Part shown: piece by piece, positions 1 through 7,150 of the stretch
Layout: every line of letters begins with the position of its first letter
Numbering within the stretch: position 1 is the stretch's first letter
Origin: Chryseobacterium arachidis
GTDB lineage: Bacteria; Bacteroidota; Bacteroidia; Flavobacteriales; Weeksellaceae
Assembly: GCF_900129245.1 (NCBI RefSeq)
Contig: NZ_FQUT01000016.1
Location: 34,990-98,989, forward strand
Reading direction: 5' to 3'
DNA: 64,000 nucleotides
Program-made: the position numbers and the translations under genes
The notes under the pieces: generated by a model
Told to the model about the DNA's origin: nothing
The model's input: the letters and a program-made list of their open reading frames with translations, nothing else
The model's database searches: none

Positions 1-1080
1 AATAATTCGGCTTCAGTGGTTGCAGATGCCTATACGAAAGGTTTGCGAGGATATGATATTGAAACTTTGTATGAGGCTTTACTTCATGGTGCGAATAATG
101 AAGGTCCGCAAGCAACGGGAAGACTTGGAATTGAATATTATAAAAAATTAGGCTATGTTCCTTACGATGTTAAGATCAATGAAAACACTGCGAGAACTTT
201 GGAGTATGCTTATGATGATTTTGCGATTGCCCAGCTCGGAAAAGCTTTAGGAAAACCCGAATCTGAATGGGGAGAATATTACAGACGATCCCAAAATTTC
301 CAGAAAGTAATCGATCCGGAAACGAAATTAGCTCGGGGAAGAAATCAGGATGGAAGTTTTCAGACTCCTTTTAATCCGTTTAAATGGGGCGATGCTTTTA
401 CGGAAGGAAATTCATGGCATTATACTTGGTCGGTTTTTCAGGATATTGACGGTTTGGCAAAATTAATGGGCGGAAGAAAAGAATTTTCGAAAAAACTGGA
501 TCAGGTTTTTGAACTTCCTCCGGTTTACGATAACTCTTATTATGGCGAAACGATTCATGAAATCCAAGAAATGGTAAATGCCAATATGGGACAGTATGCT
601 CATGGAAATCAGCCGGCTCAGCATATTATTTATTTATACAATTATTCTGGAGAGCCCTGGAAAACACAATATTGGGTTCGCGAAACCATGAATCGACTGT
701 ATCAACCAACGCCGGATGGATATTGTGGTGACGAAGATAACGGACAAACTTCGGCATGGTACATTTTCTCTGCGCTTGGCTTTTATCCTGTAACTCCTGC
801 GACGGATCAGTATGTTTTGGGAGCCCCTTTGTTTAAAAATGCTAAAATACATTTAGAAAATGGAAAAACGATTGAAATTAAAGCCGAAAATAACAGCGAT
901 GAACACCGTTATTTGAATTCTTTGAAATTTAATGGTAAAAAATATTCTAAAAACTGGCTGAGTCATTCAGAATTGATGAAAGGAGCCACTTTGAAATTTG
1001 ATATGGTTCCTCAACCGAATAAAGAACGGGGAACCGATGAGAAAGATTTTCCTTACTCCTATTCTACCGATAACAAATAA
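1..1080 (+). CDS. GH92 family alpha-mannosidase, C-terminal part (5' end outside window)
   Basis: The reading frame is open from base 1, so only the last ~360 residues are visible; the GTG at 16 is internal. The segment resembles the catalytic (alpha/alpha)6 barrel of glycoside hydrolase family 92, calcium-dependent exo-alpha-mannosidases that trim mannose from N-glycans or yeast mannan. Supporting motifs are FTEGNSWHYTW near residue 140, the DNGQTSAWYIFSALGFYP segment near residue 245, and the short beta-rich tail with the VLGAPLF strand. Such enzymes are normally secreted or outer-membrane lipoproteins in Bacteroidota, but the signal peptide lies upstream of the window. The gene ends at TAA, followed at once by a strong shared terminator. 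Confidence 0.88.
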   Translation, partial: NNSASVVADAYTKGLRGYDIETLYEALLHGANNEGPQATGRLGIEYYKKLGYVPYDVKINENTARTLEYAYDDFAIAQLGKALGKPESEWGEYYRRSQNFQKVIDPETKLARGRNQDGSFQTPFNPFKWGDAFTEGNSWHYTWSVFQDIDGLAKLMGGRKEFSKKLDQVFELPPVYDNSYYGETIHEIQEMVNANMGQYAHGNQPAQHIIYLYNYSGEPWKTQYWVRETMNRLYQPTPDGYCGDEDNGQTSAWYIFSALGFYPVTPATDQYVLGAPLFKNAKIHLENGKTIEIKAENNSDEHRYLNSLKFNGKKYSKNWLSHSELMKGATLKFDMVPQPNKERGTDEKDFPYSYSTDNK

Positions 1081-1113
1081 AGCAAAAGAGAGACAAATTG
1101 TCTCTCTTTTGCT
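1081..1113. terminator. Bidirectional intrinsic terminator between convergent genes
   Basis: A perfect inverted repeat of 16 bp arms around one central base fills the entire gap between the GH92 stop codon and the stop codon of the convergent gene. It starts AGCAAAAGAGAGACAA and ends in the exact reverse complement, so both strands present an A-run, stem and T-rich 3' arm. Confidence 0.85.
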
Positions 1114-2133
1114 TTATTTAGATTTTCCAAAATCTTCGGGTAATATATAATGTCCAGTAAAAGGATCAATATAAACCTGATATCCGTTATTTGTTCGTTT
1201 TTTATTTCCGAAACTGATGTCCACAACCGCACCGATTACTCCTCCCACTAAACCTCCTGCTGCCGCACCAATAGAAACTGCACTTGTAGAATTTTCCGGA
1301 AATAAATCTGTTTTTGTAGCTTCAATAAAAAGTCCATTTTCATCTTTAAAAATCTCTGTATATCCCACAGGAATATTCTTGTACGGGATTCCATTATGTA
1401 CAAAAGCGTAGAAATATCTTATAGCTTTCTTGTCGTCAGCTTTTACAGCTTTTGTAACAATTCCTTTATTATTCGTCAAAAGCGTATATTCTGGTTCGGG
1501 ATTGTGAGTGAAAAAACTGTAATAATCTTTATAAACTCCTTCTTTTAATTCCGCTGTTTTTAAAATATCAAGCTTATCTTTTAATAATGAGGTATAATTC
1601 GGAAGATCACTTTCCGAAACACTAAATTCCCAAGGTGTTTTCTGGTAAGAACTTTTTAATAAATCTGTGAAAATAACGGTAATTTTTTTAGATAAACTTT
1701 GGGCAAGATATGGTGTTTTTAAAGACGAAATAGCTGCAACCGTATCTTTTCTGTAAATAAAATGATAACCATCTTCTTTTTTAATAAAAGTACTTGCTCT
1801 AAAATTTAATTTACCTATTGAATATTTTTCTTTCTTCTCTTCAGTAATTTCTATATTTTCCAATAGTAAAACAAAATCTTCATTTCCTCTTACCGTATTA
1901 TTTTTATAAAACCAGTCTTTTAGATCTGTCACAGCATCTTTTTCAAAAGCAATATTCACCTGATCTTTGTGAAATATGATGCTCCCAATTTCTTTATTTG
2001 GCCTTTGATCAATAACTGTAAAATTTCGGATCGAGTTTTTGTTATCTTTAATGGATTTTGATAAATCTATAATTTCGGTTTTCTGAGCCATTAATGAAAC
2101 AGAAAACAACAGAAAGAAAAGTATTTTTTTCAT
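1114..2133 (-). CDS. Secreted hypothetical protein with C-terminal glycine zipper (paralog 1)
   Basis: Function unknown. The 339-residue product starts with a typical signal peptide (MKKILFFLLFSVSLMAQ, cleavage after Ala or Gln), so it should be periplasmic or surface-located. Residues ~283-303 form a small-residue segment (IGAAAGGLVGGVIGAVVD) like the glycine zippers that insert in membranes, followed by a tail with YVYIDP/GHYILPEDFG-like character. It is clearly paralogous to the next gene on the same strand: shared signal peptide, LKEGVY.D...F..EP motif, glycine zipper and 'YIDP/S.TG.YI' ending. The two genes are 47 bp apart and probably co-transcribed. ATG start supported by the signal peptide. 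Confidence 0.75.
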   Translation of the reverse strand: MKKILFFLLFSVSLMAQKTEIIDLSKSIKDNKNSIRNFTVIDQRPNKEIGSIIFHKDQVNIAFEKDAVTDLKDWFYKNNTVRGNEDFVLLLENIEITEEKKEKYSIGKLNFRASTFIKKEDGYHFIYRKDTVAAISSLKTPYLAQSLSKKITVIFTDLLKSSYQKTPWEFSVSESDLPNYTSLLKDKLDILKTAELKEGVYKDYYSFFTHNPEPEYTLLTNNKGIVTKAVKADDKKAIRYFYAFVHNGIPYKNIPVGYTEIFKDENGLFIEATKTDLFPENSTSAVSIGAAAGGLVGGVIGAVVDISFGNKKRTNNGYQVYIDPFTGHYILPEDFGKSK

Positions 2134-2180
2134 TATAAAATTTTACTTTAAAATAAAAATTATCTTCTTGATTTTAAATT

Positions 2181-3215
2181 TTATTTTTCAAAAATATAAG
2201 CTCCGGTTAAAGAATCAATATAAACATTAGATTCTTGTGAAGAACGATAGCCAATTCCTTGCACCGCTCCGTTGGGAGGATTTGTTCCGGATTCGATGGC
2301 AGCACCTATTAATGCTCCGGGAATTCCCCCTAAAACTGCACCAACTATAATTCCGCTTCCTTTTCCTCCTGCAAAAAGATTGACTCTGGAAGTATAAATA
2401 TAGAATCCTTTATCATCTTTTTTCATTTCATCAAATCCCACAGGTGTCAGTTTGTATGCTTTTCCTCCATCTACATAACAATACATCTCTGAATAAGAAA
2501 CATCAGCACCATTGTGTAACAATCCTGTAACTTTCCCTTTCTTATTTTTTTTGATTGAATATTGTGCATTAGGTTCTTGGTTATAAAACCCTTTAAAATC
2601 ATTATAAACTCCGTCCTTAAGCTCATAGTTATTAAAAGCTTTATAATTTTGACTTAAATATTTATCATAATTATTAATTTCATTTTCAGGAATGTAAGCT
2701 CCCGTAACCGAATAAGAATACGAAAGTTTAATAAATTCTGTCATGATATCTGCAATTTGCGGCGCCAGAAATCTCTGTGGATGAGTGGTAAGTTTTGGGT
2801 TGCAGACAATTACGTTATCAAATCGGCTCATGAAATAATACCTATCAATTCTTTTCAGGAAACTCGACATTTTTATTTTAAGCTTGGCGAAAGGATAATC
2901 TTTGTTTTCATTCTGTTCATCATATATTTTCAACTCTTCAAGCATGACAACAACATCGGTATTTCCCAGTTTTTTATTGTCATTTAAAAACCAATTCTCG
3001 ATATAGTTTTTCAAATCCTCGTTCTCAAATTTTATTTCGGCGGTTTCTTTTTTATCAGCTATTGTTCCGATAAATTTATCGGTTCTGTTATCGATAAAAG
3101 TAAGAGATTTCGTGCGAGAGTTTTTGTCCTTAATATTCCCGTTAAGTTTTATTAGCTCCACTCTCTGAGCAATCAGCGAAACAGAAAACATCAGAAACAA
3201 AATAATTTTTTTCAT
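2181..3215 (-). CDS. Secreted hypothetical protein with C-terminal glycine zipper (paralog 2)
   Basis: Function unknown. The 344-residue product begins with a signal peptide (MKKIILFLMFSVSLIAQ) and ends with a glycine-zipper segment (GIIVGAVLGGIPGALIGAAI, about residues 287-306) and a YIDSLTGAYIF tail. It is the upstream member of a tandem paralogous pair; alignable blocks include the GxYNDFKGFYNQEP region (~215) and the TPVGFDEM region (~260). A -7 like box lies 17 bp upstream on the minus strand. A structural or envelope-stress role is possible but is a guess. Confidence 0.75.
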   Translation of the reverse strand: MKKIILFLMFSVSLIAQRVELIKLNGNIKDKNSRTKSLTFIDNRTDKFIGTIADKKETAEIKFENEDLKNYIENWFLNDNKKLGNTDVVVMLEELKIYDEQNENKDYPFAKLKIKMSSFLKRIDRYYFMSRFDNVIVCNPKLTTHPQRFLAPQIADIMTEFIKLSYSYSVTGAYIPENEINNYDKYLSQNYKAFNNYELKDGVYNDFKGFYNQEPNAQYSIKKNKKGKVTGLLHNGADVSYSEMYCYVDGGKAYKLTPVGFDEMKKDDKGFYIYTSRVNLFAGGKGSGIIVGAVLGGIPGALIGAAIESGTNPPNGAVQGIGYRSSQESNVYIDSLTGAYIFEK

Positions 3216-3231
3216 AATTAAATATTTTCCG

Positions 3232-3239
3232 CAAAACTA
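3232..3239 (-). promoter_or_regulatory. Possible -7 box for the tandem glycine-zipper genes
   Basis: Minus-strand TAGTTTTG matches the flavobacterial TANNTTTG -7 consensus, just upstream of the ATG ending at 3215. No TTG is seen at the expected 17-23 bp further upstream, so the promoter call is tentative. Confidence 0.4.
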
Positions 3240-3311
3240 TGAATTCCTTTAAAATTAAACGACTCTTACAAGTAAATTGCAAGAGTCGTCCAACATTAAA
3301 AAAATAAACTA

Positions 3312-3824
3312 TTATGGGTTTTGCCTTTGTCTTGGTGCGTTACTATTGTTTCCCCGAGGTTTTCTTTCATTCATTTTATCCCTCATCATTCCTTCGGACT
3401 GAAACAGCTTCAAAACTTTCTGGCAAGGAATTACCTGCTGCATCTTATCAGCATATTTTTTTCTATTATCCAACAGCTTCTGCCCTACATCAAAACTCTG
3501 CTGAAGTTTAGCTTTTGCTTCATCATCAGATAATGTTTCCGGATTAAAATCAGAATTAAACTGGCTTTTGATCTGCTTCTGGCTTTCAAGATATTCATTG
3601 TAAATATCTGTAAATTCTGCTTTATCACTTGGATCAATATTCAGATTTTCCATCACCATATTATTCCTGAACTTAGTAAGAAGCGCTTTTCTCTCTTCCG
3701 GAGAAAGATTATTTATCACCTCTTTTCTTTGCTTAGGATCCATTTTCTTCCAGTCGTAATCCGTCCTTTGGGCATTTAAGCCAAAACCGTAAATAATAAA
3801 AAGTGTAAATAATATCTTTTTCAT
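3312..3824 (-). CDS. Small secreted Spy/CpxP-like helical protein (ECF sigma operon)
   Basis: A 170-residue protein with a signal peptide (MKKILFTLFIIYGFGLNAQ). The rest is highly charged and predicted helical, with a 'LSPEERKALLTKFRNNM' segment (~40-57) and a PRQRQ-rich tail, resembling the periplasmic sensors or chaperone-like proteins that follow ECF sigma/anti-sigma pairs in flavobacteria. It is third in an apparent operon: 6 bp separate it from the anti-sigma gene. By context it may modulate envelope-stress signalling; sequence alone does not prove this. Confidence 0.65.
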   Translation of the reverse strand: MKKILFTLFIIYGFGLNAQRTDYDWKKMDPKQRKEVINNLSPEERKALLTKFRNNMVMENLNIDPSDKAEFTDIYNEYLESQKQIKSQFNSDFNPETLSDDEAKAKLQQSFDVGQKLLDNRKKYADKMQQVIPCQKVLKLFQSEGMMRDKMNERKPRGNNSNAPRQRQNP

Positions 3825-3830
3825 CTTATC

Positions 3831-4472
3831 TTAATTATATAAGTCCAAATAAACATCCTGTGTAGAGTTGCTTGCCAACTCTGCAATTTCAGAATTTGAG
3901 AAGTTATCCAGATATTCATTCATTTGTACTTCTTTTTGTGTCGAAACAGGTTTTACTGTTTTACTTGCATCATTTTCAGCTTTTTCTGCACGATCAATTT
4001 TTGTGAGAAAAGCTTCTTTATTTCTCTGATTGCTAACTGTTTGATTATTATTTTCCACAGAAGTTAAATCAGACTGTAAGGTTTCGTAAGCAATCTGACT
4101 TTCTGTTTTAGGTTCATTATTATTTACAGCAAATGTGTGCTGCGCCTCTTCATTAACGTCTCCGTTATTGAAAACAAAAGTTGCTCCAAAGATCAAAGCT
4201 AATGATGCCGCAGCCGCATACGCCCAATTTAATTTGAAAATCGGAGCTTTCTTAGCAGGCAATACTTTATTCATCACATTTTCCTGTACCGTTTCAAACA
4301 GATTTTCAGGAATTGTGTAAATGTTTTTACGTTCTAATTTTTCCAGATCAAAATCATTCATCCCGCTCAATACCCTACCCTGAATATTTTCAAATAAATT
4401 ATCAGGGACTTTGTAGATATTCCTGCGCTCTAATTTTTCCAGATCAAAGTCTTTCATGTTGTTGTTTCTCAA
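3831..4472 (-). CDS. Putative anti-sigma factor with a duplicated N-terminal module
   Basis: A 213-residue protein encoded 3 bp downstream of an ECF sigma gene. It has a single membrane segment at ~84-105 (WAYAAAASLALIFGATFVF), giving a cytoplasmic N-terminus and a periplasmic Asn/Glu-rich C-terminus, the usual layout of a membrane anti-sigma factor. Residues 8-37 and 40-69 are near-identical copies (DFDLEKLER.NIY..P.NLFE..Q), a 32-residue tandem duplication. One copy is what I would expect as the short conserved N-terminal motif, so two potential sigma-binding modules may be present. Start could be the ATG at 4472 or the one five codons in, right at the first module. Confidence 0.72.
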   Translation of the reverse strand: MRNNNMKDFDLEKLERRNIYKVPDNLFENIQGRVLSGMNDFDLEKLERKNIYTIPENLFETVQENVMNKVLPAKKAPIFKLNWAYAAAASLALIFGATFVFNNGDVNEEAQHTFAVNNNEPKTESQIAYETLQSDLTSVENNNQTVSNQRNKEAFLTKIDRAEKAENDASKTVKPVSTQKEVQMNEYLDNFSNSEIAELASNSTQDVYLDLYN

Positions 4473-4475
4473 AAA

Positions 4476-5027
4476 TTATCTCTCGTAATTCTCTTTGATA
4501 TATTCTTCTATTTTTTGCTTGGCATAATGATAATTCGTTTTTAGCGTCCCTACCGACATATCTACAATTTTAGATATCTCTTCGTAAGGCAGATCATCAT
4601 AATACCGCATCGTAAATACCAGTTTCTGCTTTTCGGGCAGACTTTGTATAGCATGCTGAAGCAGAATCTGTATTTCTTCGGCATCCCCTTCTACATTATC
4701 GGCAACTAAATTCTGCATATGATATTCAGGGTCTTCATCCGTTTTCTGCATTTTTTTCAGCTTGTTTACCTGCTGCAATGCCTCATTGGTAGCGATTCTG
4801 TACAGCCATGTATACAGCTGACTATCATTTTTAAACTGGTGAAAATTCTGATAAGCTTTTATAAAAGTCTCCTGCAAAGTGTCCTGAGCAAGATCACCGT
4901 CCACAATAATTCTTCTTATGTGCCAATACAATCTACTCTGATAAGCATCCATTAAAGCACGAACTCCTTTATCCTGAGTTCGTGGGTCTTGCATCAACGA
5001 AATAATTTCCGCGTCCTTAATCTTCAT
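4476..5027 (-). CDS. RNA polymerase ECF-type sigma factor
   Basis: A 183-residue sigma-70 family factor of the extracytoplasmic function type. Region 2 spans ~20-90 (DAYQSRLYWHIRRI, then LQETFIKAYQNF and YTWLYRIATNEAL); region 4 spans ~120-172 (LPEKQKLVFTMRYYDDLPYEEIS, then the helix-turn-helix ending GTLKTNYHYAKQKI). Length is normal for the family. It heads an operon with the putative anti-sigma factor and a secreted Spy-like protein, so it should direct RNA polymerase to an envelope-response regulon. A good promoter lies upstream. Confidence 0.93.
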   Translation of the reverse strand: MKIKDAEIISLMQDPRTQDKGVRALMDAYQSRLYWHIRRIIVDGDLAQDTLQETFIKAYQNFHQFKNDSQLYTWLYRIATNEALQQVNKLKKMQKTDEDPEYHMQNLVADNVEGDAEEIQILLQHAIQSLPEKQKLVFTMRYYDDLPYEEISKIVDMSVGTLKTNYHYAKQKIEEYIKENYER

Positions 5028-5052
5028 AAGATGCTTTCATTGTTTTGGATTA

Positions 5053-5085
5053 CAAAAATAGTTGAAAGTTAAATTACTTATTCAA
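5053..5085 (-). promoter_or_regulatory. Promoter of the ECF sigma operon
   Basis: On the minus strand a TTG (5083-5085) is separated by 22 bp from TATTTTTG (5053-5060), matching the flavobacterial housekeeping consensus TTG-N17-23-TANNTTTG. The -7 box ends 26 bp before the start codon. Confidence 0.6.
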
Positions 5086-5229
5086 TTTTTAGTCCAAATG
5101 TTTTCTCATAATGAAAAATTAAATGATTAAGGATGAAAAAATTACACTATAAATGCCGGAGCAGAAAGATTCAGCATCGAATTTATAGTATCGCACTCCC
5201 CTTCTTTATCAAACTCTTTACAAAAAACC

Positions 5230-5237
5230 TATCTTTG
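5230..5237 (+). promoter_or_regulatory. -7 box almost abutting a start codon
   Basis: TATCTTTG fits the TANNTTTG consensus and ends only 4 bp before the ATG at 5242. Transcription from it would begin at or next to the start codon, suggesting a leaderless or near-leaderless message. Confidence 0.5.
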
Positions 5238-5241
5238 TTTT

Positions 5242-5991
5242 ATGCAAATTGTAATTATCGGATCCGGAAATGTTGCCTATCATCTGGCAAAAGCTTTTGT
5301 ACAAAATCATGTTCCGTTGGCACAGATTTTTGGAAGAAATGAGAAAGAACTCCATAAAATTTCTCAAGAATTGAATATCTCTTATTCAACGAAAAATCTA
5401 GTTGAATCAGATTTATATATTATTTGTGTAAGTGATAATTCCGTAGAAGATGTTTCAAAGATCATCACCAAAGAAAATTGTCTGGTTGCCCACACTTCCG
5501 GCTCACTTCCGAAAGAAATTTTACAAGGCAATTACAGAAAAGCAAGTTTTTATCCTTTGCAGACTTTTTCAAAATCAAAAGAATTGGATTATTCAAAAAT
5601 TCCGTTTTTTATTGAGACGGAAAATGAAGAAGATCAGAAAACATTATCTGAAATCGCTTCCAAAGTTTCTCAGAATGTCATGGAAAGTACTCATGAAAAA
5701 AGAAAATACATTCACCTAACAGCCGTTTTTGCCTGTAATTTTGTGAATCATCTTTTTTCGAGAGCAAAGGAAATTTCAGATTCTCAGCAAATTCCGTTTG
5801 ACTATTTCTTACCGTTAATTGATGAAACCGTTCAGAAAATTCATGAGATTGAACCCAGATCAGCCCAGACCGGCCCGGCTGTAAGAAACGACAAAAGAAT
5901 TCTGGAATTACATGAGCAATTATTACAGGGCGAAAGTCTTGAAGTTTACAAAACAATGAATCACTCAATTCAAAAAATGTATGAGTTATAA
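5242..5991 (+). CDS. Rossmann-like and DUF2520 domain-containing dehydrogenase-like protein
   Basis: A 249-residue protein with an N-terminal NAD(P)-binding fold: the glycine motif GSGNVAYHLAKAF begins at residue 7. The C-terminal half (~120-245) is the helical DUF2520 region ending in LHEQLLQGESLEVYKTMNHSIQ. It resembles the pyrroline-5-carboxylate/F420-dependent NADP reductase superfamily, but substrate and reaction are not known. It leads an operon with the KdsC-like phosphatase, whose start overlaps it by 11 bp, and with Maf; this linkage is frequent in flavobacteria. Confidence 0.85.
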   Translation: MQIVIIGSGNVAYHLAKAFVQNHVPLAQIFGRNEKELHKISQELNISYSTKNLVESDLYIICVSDNSVEDVSKIITKENCLVAHTSGSLPKEILQGNYRKASFYPLQTFSKSKELDYSKIPFFIETENEEDQKTLSEIASKVSQNVMESTHEKRKYIHLTAVFACNFVNHLFSRAKEISDSQQIPFDYFLPLIDETVQKIHEIEPRSAQTGPAVRNDKRILELHEQLLQGESLEVYKTMNHSIQKMYEL

Positions 5992-6499
5992 AGAGAAATT
6001 AAAAGATATTAAGGCATTTGTATTCGACGTAGACGGTGTTTTCACAGACGGAAGTGTTTACCTGATGCCTGGCGGAAATATGTCAAGAGTAATGAATGTC
6101 CTAGATGGTTACGCTGTAGTTAAAGCTTTAAAAAACAATTATTTAATCGGAGTGATAACAGGTGGAAATGATGAAATGGTAAAACACAGAATCAATTATC
6201 TCGGAATTGAAGATTATTATGCGAAATCCCATAATAAGATGGCAGATTTTGAAGATTTTAAGGCTAAATATAATCTTAAAAACGAAGAAATATTAACAAT
6301 GGGTGACGACTTGCCGGATATTCACATTATGAAAAATTCTGCAATTGCAGCCTGTCCGGAAAATGCTGTTCCTGAAGTGAAAGGTATTGCATCATACATT
6401 TCACCGGTAAAGGGTGGGAGCGGAGCCGTACGCGACGTAATCGAACAGGTCATGAAAGTTCAGGGAAAATGGCATGATGACAACACTCAATCTATTTAA
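5981..6499 (+). CDS. kdsC: HAD family KdsC-like phosphatase
   Basis: A 172-residue HAD hydrolase of the capless C0 type, the size of 3-deoxy-D-manno-octulosonate 8-phosphate phosphatase, which releases KDO for lipopolysaccharide core synthesis. The nucleophile motif FDVDGVFTDG places Asp16 and Asp18 in the active site; motif II is at VITGGN (~60) and motif III/IV at MGDDLPDI (~109). The start codon lies inside the preceding gene (11 bp overlap), implying translational coupling. No arabinose-5-phosphate isomerase or KDO-8-P synthase gene is nearby, so the exact substrate is inferred from family and size. Confidence 0.82.
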   Translation: MSYKEKLKDIKAFVFDVDGVFTDGSVYLMPGGNMSRVMNVLDGYAVVKALKNNYLIGVITGGNDEMVKHRINYLGIEDYYAKSHNKMADFEDFKAKYNLKNEEILTMGDDLPDIHIMKNSAIAACPENAVPEVKGIASYISPVKGGSGAVRDVIEQVMKVQGKWHDDNTQSI

Positions 6500-6509
6500 T
6501 TAATTGATA

Positions 6510-7064
6510 ATGAAATTATTATTAGCGTCACAATCGCCTAGAAGAAAAGAACTTTTATCCAATTTAGGTTTTGAATTTGAAGTGGTAAAAATAGATTGTG
6601 AAGAAATTGTTCCTGAACACATCAAAGTAGGAGAGTCGGCTTCCTATCTGTCTGAATTAAAAGCCAATGCATTCCGGAACTTGGAAGAAGGAGAAGTTTT
6701 GTTAACTGCTGATACAGTTGTTGCCATTGATAATCAATTTCTTGGAAAACCAACTGATGAAGCTGATGCAAGAATAATGCTGAAACTTCTTTCAGGGAAA
6801 ACACATCAGGTTTACACCGGAATTACTATTAAAACTTTAAATAAAACCATTACGGAAACCGATGTTGCCGATGTAGAACTTGATGAAATCACTGATGATG
6901 AAATAGAATATTATATCCAAAATTATAAACCTTTCGATAAAGCGGGAAGCTACGGAATCCAGGAATGGCTCGGAATGGCTAAAATTAAACACATGAAGGG
7001 CAGTTTCTATACCATCATGGGGCTTCCTACTCATTTGGTTTACAAAATTTTGAAAGAAATATAA
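6510..7064 (+). CDS. maf: Maf family nucleotide pyrophosphatase
   Basis: A 184-residue Maf/Ham1-fold protein, hydrolysing nucleoside triphosphates (probably dTTP/UTP or modified nucleotides) to monophosphates. The N-terminal signature ASQSPRRKELL (residues 6-16), the LTADTVVAIDNQFLGKP segment (~70) and SGKTHQVYTG (~95) are diagnostic. I place the start at the ATG at 6510 rather than the TTG two codons earlier because the family begins directly with the MKLLLASQSPRR strand. It is 10 bp after kdsC and likely in the same operon. Confidence 0.9.
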   Translation: MKLLLASQSPRRKELLSNLGFEFEVVKIDCEEIVPEHIKVGESASYLSELKANAFRNLEEGEVLLTADTVVAIDNQFLGKPTDEADARIMLKLLSGKTHQVYTGITIKTLNKTITETDVADVELDEITDDEIEYYIQNYKPFDKAGSYGIQEWLGMAKIKHMKGSFYTIMGLPTHLVYKILKEI

Positions 7065-7150
7065 CCAATTTCAATATAAAATTTTATTATTTTTACAAAA
7101 TCATCAATCCTACTGATAATAAAAAGTAGATTAGCGAGTTATATTGAATA

